Positions 35,530 to 46,800 of a DNA stretch of 64,000 nucleotides are shown piece by piece. Source of the stretch: Apostichopus japonicus (lineage: Eukaryota > Echinodermata > Holothuroidea > Aspidochirotida > Stichopodidae); assembly GCF_037975245.1 (NCBI RefSeq), contig NC_092575.1, positions 19,675,841 through 19,739,840 of the forward strand, written 5' to 3'. Each line of letters begins with the position of its first letter. Position 1 is the stretch's first letter. The notes under the pieces were generated by a model that was not told the origin of the DNA, did not search any database, and saw only the letters and a list, made by a program, of their open reading frames with translations. The position numbers were made by a program, and so were the translations under genes.

Positions 35530-37173
35530 CTATGTTTCTTTTGCCAAGGATCTGTACTTTATTAGTGCAACCTCTCGCCGATCAATGACATTAAATGAAA
35601 TCAAGCTATAGCTTCATAACTTGAAAAATATGTATCGCTTAGTAAATAATCCACCTTCAACGATCCACATGCTAACTCATAAGGTGATCAAGTTTTATGG
35701 AACATTATATAGGTGGCAGGAACAAAGCAGGCACCCCTACAAAGTCCTGTTTTCAAACAATGGGACTTCCCCTCATCAAATCATTGTTTTTAGTTTCCAG
35801 ACAGTATCTGCATTTGGAAGCACTCCAATGTAAATATCGAAGATATCGAAGATTGCTTCAATAAGTGGAAAACAAACTGTCTGTATGGGTTGTCGGGCTT
35901 TGTGTTTGAGGGACATACATCAATCCTGCAAAGAAGTGCTCTTACAGAAAATTTATCTGATTTTTGTCTGTATTTACTTTTCCTGTCAGGTATGTGAGTT
36001 TCCTTTTTAATTTTGTTGAATTATTTTAATATAAAGTGCTAGAGAGGCTGAAGGCTCTACAAAAACTGAAGAATCACATTGTTGTTAAGCGAAATTAAGA
36101 TGTAAAGTTGTAGATTGGCTTATCCCATCACAGACTTATTTCAGCAGGTCCAGCAGGAACTCCAGGCTGAAGCTGGCCAAAAGAGCGCTGACCAACCGCT
36201 GAAAAATTAACACAGTCCCATGTAGGGTTCTTTTACAAGCATAGTTTGTCATTGCGGGGCTAGTGTCAGTTGCTCATTGCAATAACGACAACGCATCCGC
36301 TTTGGATGGAAATTTGAGGAAATACGGGTTTTCATTGGCTGGGGGTTAAGCAATCTGAATAACATTGGAAACAGTGTTTTTTTTATATTTTATTTCAATG
36401 ACACTGCTGTGTGTGGTACGACGCTATTCGGCGTGCATCGCGATATCGCATGGTATACCCCCACAATTGCGACTTTCAATTTGGATGACCACTTGACCAT
36501 TCAGTCTTTATGCTAAGTATCATGTCACAGTGGTACCTATATCTAGAGTAAACATAGTTCATGCATGCCCGCAACATATGAAATTTGGAAAGAGATAGGA
36601 AAGCAATAAATAACCTGCAACTCCAATTTACCCTCTTTATAGAAAGAATCACACGCGAACATTTCATGGAATGAACACTGACAAGGGAATACTCTCAGCT
36701 AAAAGAGCGGTGCTCGCCAGTGAGGACGACCTACATGTATACTGACAATGCCAAGATCTCAGCCGCAATTTCGTCAGTGAGAAATAAGGTGACGATTACC
36801 TCATGATCAAATGCTTTCTGGGAGAGTGTATAGAAATGGAGCTGGGTTTGTCAACAAAACATCTCAAGAGTTCAGTGAAGGTCCCCGGAACATACGGTTT
36901 AATAACATAGGAAACATACGATGCTTGGTGGAATTGGGAGAAGAAGAAACAAAAACGAAACCGAGGAAACTGTAACTGGGTCGACATGTCAAGCGTATTT
37001 TGATGACAAACGATAGTACACACTATGATGTGATGGATAGTACACACTATAACAATGTTAGATGGATATCATCCCATTCCCCTGTTTTGACCTGCCTAAT
37101 ATTTCCAAAAGCACCCATGTGACTATATACTTACCGAAACCAAGTTGCTAGAGTACGTTAATTTCGCGTTTAA
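35530..37173. other. Intergenic DNA between nuclease-ATPase and receptor, copy 1
   Basis: About 1.7 kb lies between the ATPase stop and the receptor start. It is conserved with copy 2 apart from small indels. No exon or repeat is recognised. Confidence 0.5.
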
Positions 37174-40100
37174 TTAACTGTCTGAATCAGCAGAGGATGG
37201 AACATCAAATTTGACCAACACTCCTTTTTCCACCAGAACGTTCAGATACAATCCTTTATCCTGTTGCTGGTAAGTCTCGATAACCCTCTTCAAATTAGAT
37301 TCCATCGCCCGTTCAAATTCTTGTTCGTTTTCGTCATAATTGTGTACTGCCGAGTATGCCTCTATTGTACCTTTTACCGCCTGCAGGCTGAAATAATCCA
37401 TTTCATCTTTTGGCCACGTGATCAGAATAATCTGTCCCAAAGCACGAGAGATCTGAGGTGATATGTCGTCCCATCCGTGACGACCTTGGTTATGCTCCCA
37501 GACCAACGGCCATCCGAAAGGGGTGACGAAAACCACAACCGGACTCTCACATCCTTTGAAGCTAAAAATATCGACGAGTTTCGAACATTCGTTTTCGGAA
37601 GAAAGCAGATCGTTTGTATCCGACGAAGATTGATCAGTCGTCACAGATGTTGGCAGAAACGATCGCAGAGGAATTTTTGAGCGTTTGCAAGATCTGACCA
37701 ACAGCGAGGACAAGAACTGATCGGTGTCTCGTACGGAATCTCGTACCACGAAGGTCACGTGGTTTGGCTTAACGTCGACGAGTTGGTCCCATACGGCTTG
37801 GATGGTTTGATCCATGCGGTAATCGATGCAACTGCAAACGAATGGATCGTCACCGTTCCTGCAATGACAGGTGGGTAGCTCATACCACCAAGTCATCGGC
37901 CCTTCAATAGCATTACCAAACTCCATGAAGAGATGGGCTTTATCACCGAGATGTTCTTGTAAAGCTTTGTAGAAGCGAAGACCGTTGCGTGTCATACGCA
38001 TACATCGCTTGAGATGAACCACTGGAACATCACGGGGTGAGTTTGACCTCACAACCGTCAACGGGTCGGCGCCGTCCCTGATTGCGTAGGTGCCTGTGGC
38101 GATGGTCATCCACAAATAGAAATCGACGTTGCTGCGACAGAAATTCTCTAAAGGGCTCCAGTCCCAGCTTGGTACGAATGGCACTTCGTCTAAGAGAAGA
38201 GCGACTTGCCTATCGGGATGCAAAGCAGTCAGAGATACAATGATATCACAAATAAGACTTGGCGAGAGACGCTGGCTGAACGAATCTTTATTCGGAAAGC
38301 AGAGTCCAACAAGATCGCAAATGCTCCAAACGTGAATACTTTTCGCGTCGGCAGCCTCCTTCAGTAAGTGCAGCTGAAGTTGTTCCACTAGATGGTTCTT
38401 TGATCTCCGTAAACGTCCCATCGTTCGCGTGTGTGAGACGTTGGTACATGAGACGACAAAGACAAGATATTTTGGGTCTATTTCGCAAAGTTGTTCCGCT
38501 AACATCATCAATACAAGTGACTTACCCGTCCCATACTCGCCAGTTAAAATCAACTTGCGTGAATTGGGCATCGTCAGCAGAGCGAGTTGCTCTGGATTTA
38601 GGAAGATCTTATTCATTTTGGCATTTGTTTTGTGGACTGCATCTGCAATCGTTCGCACATGAACCACTGAAGCAAAACCGGCATACCTCGCACACAACTG
38701 TTCGTATTGTTCCGACGTGAACGCATGATTCGAATCATTTCGAGATAAGGCATCACCGAAGTAACTACTTAACATTTCATTAACCCTTTCGGCAGAAACT
38801 ATATTGTCTCTGTGAAAGACGTGCTTCATGTGGTAATCGCAAAGGTTAACTGCTTGAAAGTCTTCCATTGCTAAGTTTGGAAATGCGATAAAATAGTGAG
38901 CAGGAATATCTGCGACAAAACCAAGACCACTATTCATGTCGCGAATGGCAATCTCGTTGCGCAATACCTGTTCCCATGCACTTTTCATATTGCCTCGCTT
39001 CGTTTTGAAGGCTCTGTCCATGGAGACGCTTTTTACTTCGATCAATATAAAACCAAGCTTTCGATGAAAGATAAGCACATCATGCTCGCCTGACAGTTTC
39101 ACCTGCTTTACTGCCTTTGATAACTTACAGTAATTTGAAAACTTGTACTCGCTTAAGATAAACATAACTTGTTTAGTGCGAATTCCCCAAGAGTAGAAAG
39201 CTGAAACGATCGTTTCAACTGCGTCCTTTTGGAATCTGTCCGCGACGACTTCTGTTGGAGATTTTTTCGTCGCTCCTTTTGACAGAGATACGGGATCTCT
39301 ATTTGAAACTAGATCGGAATTTGTCCATAGATCCAAATCTCCCTTTGTTTCGTAAAATAATGCGGCTGGCACCCTATAAGTCGATTGATGTAAAGAAGGA
39401 AAGTAGTGATTGGTGTAGTCGATTATTGCATCGTCGAAGGACATCATCTCATTGGTCAGTGGGGATTTCATCTTCATGTCCTCTGAAATTTGCACTGGAG
39501 GAAAGTTGCGAACCTTTGGAAGAACCCCACAAGCTGGACATTTTATTTCGTCCGGTACCCACGTGATGTGGGGTTCTGGACCTGAAATAAGAGGGAAGAT
39601 TTGTTATTTCTAGTGACACTTTTGTATCATCTAGAATTTTGCTTGCACGATAAAATGGTGCTTTCAGTGTATAAACAAAACAGTCCCCCCCCCCCCCCCC
39701 CCACACACGATATGGCACCTTTTGTGTTTCTCTTTGTACATTTCTATTTAGCGGCATCTGTTTCTAATGGAGTTAAAACGTAGATCTTTGGATTATGCAT
39801 TCTATAGGTTTCTTGCTCTTCGCAGCCTTTTGGCATACAAAATGACCCGTTCATATCCAGCTATAGGCCTATAGACATTCCTAAGAAGATGCTAAGAAGA
39901 AAACGGGCTAAGCCAGGCGGGATCAAAGAAGGATGCGTTGACGGAAATGTAAGCCTTATTTACCATCAAATATTACGGGTAATGTACAAGCGTTATGCAA
40001 CACGAAATATGTGGCAACGTCAAATATCTAAACGAATTCCGCAATGATAGTTTACTGTCATTTACCCAAACATGGCTTACAGACCACCATAGTGATGTCT

Positions 40101-43100
40101 ATGTAACTGTTGATGGAATTAAAGTGTTATGGAATTAAAGTGTTAACGGGGTTATCGGACTACTGATTCTGGGAAAAAGAAAGATGGAGGCGTTTGTGTA
40201 TTTGTTAATAAGAAGTGGTGCCACCCCAATAACGCTAACATCAAACGTTACTCATGTTCATCAAACATTGAAATAATAACAGTGAGGTTGAGGCCATATT
40301 ATCTACCCGGGAGATTTCTCAAGTCATTGTACACATCGTCTACGTGCCCAAGCGAAACGTTGCAAAATCGGCTGCTTTAGAACTTTGTGACGTCATACCG
40401 GAATTTGAGACTTGGGAATGAGGATTTCAACCACTGCAGCCTAAAGAAGATTAGTGTACATTATTATCAACACGTCACATGCTCAACAAGAGGTACAGCT
40501 ACCCTGGATTTGCTCTATTCAAACTTTAAGGATGCATACACTTCCATTCAAATACCACCACTTGGTCAAGCCGATCATAATCTAATCTATTTCATGCCTA
40601 GTATAGACCCATTGTCCAAGACAAAAACCTACGACTATTACCGTTCAGCAAGGAATACTGAAAGGTTGGAACATCTAAGAGCTGAATTAGACTCTACTGA
40701 TTGGAATATGTTTGTCGATGCTACAGAAGGCTTGGATGAATTGACAGCAACAATAAGCGAGTATATAAATTTCTGTGTTGATGTTACTATACCCACTAAG
40801 TGGATTAAAGTATTTCCCAACAACAAACCTTGGATAACAAAACGAGTGAAGGATGTCATCGACAAGAAGAAGAGACTATTTGGTAAAGGGGATCAGGATG
40901 GATTAAAGCAGATACAGTCTGAACTCAAAACGATCATTTGGGAGGAAACGGCATCATATCGTGACACAGTTGAAGGACATTGTACTGGAAACAACATAAA
41001 GCGGGTTTGGGAAGGCATGCGTTTGATGAGTGGTTACAATAATAATTCTAAATCTCGCCATTTACCTAAAATCAATGTAGACGATGCGAACGAGTTAAAG
41101 TACTTTTACAACCGTTTTGAGCAACATGATTTTTCAGCTGAAAGTGATACTTTACAACAGCTGTTTTTAAATGCTGATTTTAATTTAACGGTTACTGAGG
41201 GCGAGGTTCGCTGCCATTTGCTAGCCTAAGGCTACTCTCATCAAAGGCTGCAGGTCCTGATAGACTTTCGCCACGAGTTTTAAAACAATGTGCAATTCAA
41301 TTGGCAAATATTTCTACTTATATTTTTAATCAGTCTTTTAAAACTAGATCAATCCCTATTTTATGGAAACCAAATCATGTTTCATATCAGTTCCCACAGA
41401 ATCTGAAACATCTTGTCTGAATGACTCACGTCCTGTTGCCATCACCGCTGTGCCAATGAAAATTTGTGAACGTATATTTTTAGAACGCTTTACATTCATT
41501 TTGTAGTTCCCTTTTTGGATCCTTTGCAGTTTGCATACCAATCGAGTCGTAGTTGTGAAGATGACGTCCTTGTAATCCATGAAACAGACAGACACCGGTA
41601 TTCTTTTATTCCTCGTGCAATGCAGGTTTCTAATGATACTCTGTTACGTTGATTTTTTCTTATCCTTTCTATCGTATTATCTGTATATAACTACAATTTA
41701 ATTAATTACTTGCTTATTTATTAATTTACTTATTTACTAATTTACTAATATACTAATTTACTAATTAATTAATTTACTAATTTACTAAATTTCTGATATA
41801 CTGATTTACTGATTTATTGATTTACTGATTTACTGATTTACCTATTTATCGATTTACCAATTTACCTACTTACCTATACCTATTGACCTATTTATTGACC
41901 TATTTATTGACCAATTTATTGACCTATTTATTGACCTATTTATTGAACTATTTATTGACCTATTTATTGACCTATTTATTGACCTAGTTACCTTGTTACC
42001 TATTTACTTATTTACTTATTCACTTATTTACTTATTTAACTATTTATTTACCTATTTACTTTTTTACTTTTTACTTTTTACTTTTTTACTTTTTTACTTT
42101 TTTACTTTTTTACTTTTTTACTTTTTTACTTTTTACTGATTTACTCACTGACTCACTTACCATACGACATAATATCAGATCATATCTCCCCATATCACAT
42201 TGTATCAATCGCACCACACAAATCACATAACACGTAATTATTCCACACATCATATCAAATTTCATCCCATCACATCAAATAAAATAAAAATATGAAATTT
42301 CAAATCGCATCACAAAACACAATCCATATCACACTAAAGCACATCTCATCATATCACACTACAACACATCTTGTAGTCACATATCATTATACCGCACTAA
42401 AACGAATCACACCATAACATTTCACGTCACATTATATATACACCACATACAGCAAAATAATTTGTGAAAACAATTATCTGCGTTTATCCCATAGCATTAC
42501 AATACAATTTACATAACGTGTCATGATATAATACGATATAACACCGTTTACATATACCATTACTGCATATTGAAGCTCCTATGCGATAGAGTTTTGATAT
42601 GTTTTATTGATATGAATTATTAAATTTGCATTATAAAGAAAACAAAAAGAATGTTTAAACGTACGGATATTTAAAGAATGTCACTTATGTTGCATGTGCA
42701 AGGGGGGCAGGGGAGGGGGGGGGTTGGAGGAATTTATGAAGCCTCGATTGCATGTCTTCTTCACAAACATGCAGTAAAGATATCCAACTAATAAACGAAA
42801 AAAAAAGAAGCTTTATAACGTGTAGGCAATCAGCACATCAGTACAATGTTGCAAAATAGATGCCTCGCTCCTCCCACTCAAGTGTGCATGATAGCATATC
42901 ATTAATTAGTTGCCAGTTATTGGGATAGGCTGACAACCGGAATGGTGTGTATACAGTTCTTTTCTGATTAGTATTATCATCAATGTACTACAATTATATT
43001 AACCCGTCACTTCCCAATGATAACAGGAAGCCAATTCCCGACTGTGCAGACACTCATTTGTAGGCCTACTATGTGGTAGTACCCAAACTGTGTCTGCAAT

Positions 43101-43536
43101 GATATATTTACCAATACCACATGATAACTAGTCTACCCAAGTATAGGTCAACTGAACTGAACCACAGAACAATAACAAGCCTTCGATAGGCTACATATGG
43201 TAAGCAACGTGGATTCCAAACTCCATTTTGCTTCAGTGCTTTTGTACTTGGCCTTAGTTTAGTAGCATAGGTCTATATAAGTTGTCTACGATGCTGCTTG
43301 TGAAGCTTTTAGTGGTTAAAATGCATTGTAAAAGACCAAATTCAATACTTTTCAGCTTTCACAATCCATTGCATTTACAGTTCATATTTACATATTGGGT
43401 TTTTATGATTACTCACTTTCCATAACGGCGTTGTTAAAGTACGGCTCAGCAATTGAGTTCCATTGAGCGTTCTGTTTCATGTATAGTTCCCATAACCACA
43501 CACAATAGTACACCAGGGCAAGCGCAAAATTTGTTT
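37174..43536 (-). CDS. Membrane-anchored PD-(D/E)XK nuclease / SF1-type ATPase, copy 1 (5' end not found)
   Basis: Two exons are supported. A 120-nt exon (43536-43417) encodes a probable membrane helix (FALALVYYCVWLWELYM) plus a short acidic tail. It splices in phase 1 to a large terminal exon (39581-37174, 801 residues). In the large exon, a CPAC pair lies at about residue 14. A NERD-like nuclease core has GEHDVLIFH then ILIEVKS (D about 167, E about 181, K about 183) with a downstream Gln. Walker A GEYGTGKS is at about 347-354, Walker B ALLLDE at about 460-465, a C-rich CHC...CSC cluster at about 571-583, motif V-like FSFKGCESPVV at about 672 and motif VI-like ISRALGQ at about 710. It ends at TAA. 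The large exon is uninterrupted and shows no decay. A LINE lies in the intron. At least one upstream exon is missing from my model. Substrate and role are unknown; a DNA or RNA processing or defence role is only inference. Confidence 0.72.
39990..41665 (+). pseudogene. Internally deleted LINE in the copy-1 intron
   Basis: It reads an AP-type endonuclease region (TWLTDHHSD, GGVCVFVNKKWC, RPYYLPREISQ, then TATLDLLYSN and PPLGQADHN within the intact 280-codon frame 40387-41229). The linker follows, with NNKPWITKRVKDVID. The start of the reverse transcriptase (SKAAGPDRLSPRVLKQC, SRPVAITAVPMKICER, LDPLQFAYQS) is spread over several frames. The catalytic RT core is deleted, and the sequence jumps to an HRYSFIPRAMQ-like C-terminal end. 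This is a dead CR1/L2-like element. It is absent from copy 2, so it inserted after the duplication. Confidence 0.85.
41690..42165. repeat. Low-complexity TTTACT / TTTATTGACCTA repeats
   Basis: Successive blocks of TTTACTAA, TTTACTGA, TTTATTGACCTA and TTTTTACT words follow directly on the LINE 3' end. They are absent from copy 2 and probably grew from the LINE tail. Confidence 0.9.
42166..43416. other. Intron of nuclease-ATPase copy 1, repeat-rich
   Basis: 42170-42450 is CATATCACA-type low-complexity DNA shared with copy 2 (54000-54340). The rest aligns with 54340-55221. I see no further exon. Confidence 0.6.
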
Positions 43537-43844
43537 CTGATATGTAAAGAAGACAGGAACTAGTCAACTAGCCATACGACGTGGCTCAGACCTTAGACTG
43601 CATCCACTAACAATCAACAATGTAAACCAAGCGTGGCAAGTAACACTGACGTTGAAACGAAGTAACTTCTCTCACTGGTAAGGCACATTCTCGACTCTTC
43701 CGGTTTCTCCGTTTGTTAACGTTACAGTAAATGACGTCATATATATCATGTAGGGGAATCCCATAGTGATAAACAGGACGGGAAGCATTCTATAAATAAG
43801 GAACGCCGAAAAGGCAATGTATTTTGTTGTTTACTTCTATGCTG

Positions 43845-44035
43845 TCTGTTATCATGTTGTTGTCTCTTTTGATGTTGTCTCATTTAATGCTATTGTCTCC
43901 TTCAATGTCCTTGCCTCCTTCGATGGTGTTGTCTCCTTTCATGCTGATGTCTCCTTCAACGTTGTTGTCTACTTTGATGCTTTTGTCTCCTTTGATGCTG
44001 TTGTCTCCTTTGATGCTCACGGCGTTGTTCACTTT
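43845..44035. repeat. 18-bp minisatellite TTGTCTCCTTTGATGCTG
   Basis: About ten units, lying upstream of the anchor exon of the nuclease-ATPase gene. The 18-bp period keeps frames open on both strands, so the Met/Leu/Ser and Val/Ser/Phe/Asp frames here are unlikely to be proteins. Confidence 0.92.
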
Positions 44036-44875
44036 TATGACGTCGAATACGTATACAAATTCAAAGCATTAATGCTTCAGAAGCTATAGGTTGTCCGAGA
44101 CAGACCGACTAGCCTATTCTGTAGGGTTAGGTTATACGAACAAAATGATAGCAGAAATGATGGAAACCTCTGTAAAATCGGAGAAGAACATTCGAAAGTC
44201 TTTCAGTGTGAGCCATAGTGGGCTTTGCTATCCCATTGCTGTCCATGCCTCATGAGTCATTGTGGTGATTGGGGAGGGGTCTAAAAATGCTAACAGTAAC
44301 ATTAGGCTTAAGTTGTTGTGTTTTACGGACCTTGTATAAATTCTGTAGGTCGATAGCAGGTAGGCTCTTATTACTATAAGCAGTCGTCCATACATGCTTA
44401 GAATAAAAGTGTAGAATGGTATAAACAGGACACTAGAAAAACAAGGTGAATTTATCGAGCTAGCGACCAAGTGAAAAACAAAGAAAGAAAGTAAAAAAAA
44501 AATAGTAGGAAAATAATGAAGAAGAAGGAATCAGTATACGTAAAATCAGTGTAAACAAGAGAAAGGGTACTTAGATCGGACTATGCCTTTAATTAGCTCG
44601 TTTGGCTGGAGAAACCCAACAATTGTGTACCAAATAATATTTTATTTGCAGGGTGAATTTGATTATGGTGGTGGTGCTGTGGGTTTGTGTAATGGGGGGG
44701 GGGGCGGGGAATAATTATTTTCAAAAATACTACAAGACTTGATCACGGAATAAAACAAAGTTAAAACGACGAATATATATTGTTGTGATCCTCAACAAGT
44801 TAAATGTTAATGTCAGCGATTGTAAGGACCTACGTTAACCCATATACATATCATGATCGGAGCTAATATTGTGCA

Positions 44876-45448
44876 TTGTAACTGTACCATTTTGGGAATA
44901 ATGTTTGGAACAGGCCTTGCAGATTCTTGTGGGCGAATTTGGTAGACAAAGTGTGAACTATTATGTCATTTATTGGGCCACTATTCCTCGGACAGTGGAG
45001 GGGAGTCCTGGCAGTGGTATTGTTTTGATGCCAAAACTGTCTAGGGATTGGCAAGCAGCTTAGGCAGCCAGCGTGCAGCAAATGACTAATGTTACCCACG
45101 ATGTTTTGCCAGGCAAGGCTGAGATTCTGCTACAACGGTCAGGAGGTTTGTCCTCAGAGTGGCTATTAAGGAAGTGCATGGTTATCACCAGTATGCCGAC
45201 AGAGACTTATCGGTAAACACTTGTCGGTACAGACACACGACCAGTAAACATTGTCCACGTCATTTCAAATGTATGTATATATTTACCTGTAGGGAAGACA
45301 GATTGAGATCTACGTTGGACGTTGAGTTAGCAAGCAAAGATTGTTATGTTACACGCAAATAATATGTAACATGAACACAGACAAATGGTAGTTAGTTTCT
45401 ACTGTTTTAATATCTATTTTCTCGAGCATATAAAACATCGTATACAAA
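44876..45448. other. Spacer between the duplicated blocks
   Basis: About 570 bp with no clear match to either copy and no gene seen. The segment at 45421-45448 (CTCGAGCATATAAAACATCG) recurs at 45932, bounding the copy-2 insertion. Confidence 0.6.
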
Positions 45449-45624
45449 CTGATTGTACACAGCTTATATATGAGTCCTTGACCAGAGAGTGAACAAGGAA
45501 TTTCAAATGAAGTTTGTGAATAGTATTAGGTTTACAATTCAAAGTGATTTCGTAATGATCGTGTCTCCACCTTAACCTATAATCAGATCAAATTCTACCC
45601 CTTTCCACTGATTTAGGTAGAGGA

Positions 45625-46048
45625 TTCTAAGCCCCCTCCCCCTTTGACCCAGTAAGGTAAGAGCAAGTCCTTTATGGAATGGCCAGAAGTAGCTCAGGGA
45701 TGTCATGGGTGAGTTCGATTTTAATGATAGCCGCGCTCAAATTGACATGCATGTTCGACCCTATAGCGGTGTCGAGTAGATGGGGGCGGGTGGGGGGGGG
45801 GGGGGTGTAAACCGATTAGATGTAGACACAAATTTGGAGTAGGTTGTGTATACTGGTTATTATTTACAGGTTGAAAATAGGTGGCGCCCGACTTTTGACC
45901 ATAAGTAAAATCCATGAAACAAAAACAAAAACTCGAGCATAGAAAACATCGTATACAATCATAAAATGTAAATTGTGAATAACTGTTAGGACAGATTTGA
46001 CAGCGTCCTCCGTAGGAAATGCTAAAGATTCCCATTGGAAATTGCCCT
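45625..46048. repeat. Copy-2-specific insertion of about 420 bp
   Basis: Copy 1 reads directly from GATTTAGGTAGGGGACTCTA into CAGTTTCAGTCTCAGTTTA at 31608-31643. In copy 2 these flanks are separated by this block. It contains a poly-G tract and a second copy of the CTCGAGCATAGAAAACATCG word that also borders the duplication at 45421. I see no TIRs, so the origin may be a local duplication or rearrangement. Confidence 0.7.
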
Positions 46049-46800
46049 TACAGTTTCAGTCTCAGTTTATATCTTCACATCACCTCAGTGAGGTATAAGA
46101 GACATTTACACGGTACATTTCAATAACAATCCAGAGATTAACAAACTGACAACTAACATATAACGTATAATAGCCATAGAATTCGGAAAAGTCTAAACTT
46201 GAAACATGGCACCAGAGACGATTTGGAGAAAGAAACTTTCTTAAGAGAAGATTACTACAAAATTTATTTAGATTTAAAACTACATTGTTACTCGATGATT
46301 GAAACAAATGCTTCATTTTGATAGAACTGGGTCTTTTCCTAAAATATCGTTTCAAGAACTCAATCCTATCAGCTGAAAAGTAAGGAAAATAAAAATGTAA
46401 TGAAATTCGTCTCCTAAAGGTCACATAACTCACACAATCTTTCACGAAAAGCAATGTTTGTGAACCCTCCATTTACGATAGGGAGTTTACTATTTATACA
46501 CGGCGGAATTTACTTAAGTTTATACTCTTTGGGTAAATTTAATTAAGTTAGTCAAATAAGTTTCAAACTCAATTTTCTCTTAACACATTCTGTAGACTTT
46601 GCACTGAGAGTTATTGTAAACATCGCCTAGGCCAGTCTTGTTCGTAAATATCACTTAGTCGTTGGTCTATGGTCGCTTTGAGCCAAGACTTAGATATATT
46701 ACATGGTATTGTCTGTGAGGGGTAGCAATTAGACCTTTCAGATAGTCAATGTAAATTTAGGATCCTTAACACACGCTATGGTCCCCTTTTTGTAGAACAA

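Larger units (their letters stand above)
31441..44875. repeat. Segmental duplication, copy 1
   Basis: This block matches 45449-56540 in the same orientation and order, including genes, introns and intergenic DNA. Left landmark: CTGATTGCACACAGCTTATA. Right landmark: AGCTCGTTTGGCTGGAGAAA followed by a poly-G tract. Copy 1 is longer mainly because of the LINE and low-complexity insertion at about 39685-42165. Apart from indels I estimate identity mostly above 90%, and near 99.5% over receptor exons 2-3. Confidence 0.93.

Noticed and set aside
37174-39581. Schlafen-family identity for the ATPase
   Set aside because: The nuclease part has a PD-(D/E)XK/NERD-like signature and I see no Schlafen core box. 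The Walker B is DEV, not the usual DEAQ-like form.
43817-44089. Two overlapping frames of Met/Leu/Ser and Val/Ser/Phe/Asp repeats
   Set aside because: The 18-bp minisatellite keeps all frames open. Unit number differs in copy 2 (55791-56059), and there are no splice signals.
46080-46472. 130-codon frame downstream of receptor copy 2
   Set aside because: Copy 1 has indels that break the frame, so it is not conserved as coding. It is more likely 3' UTR or flanking DNA.
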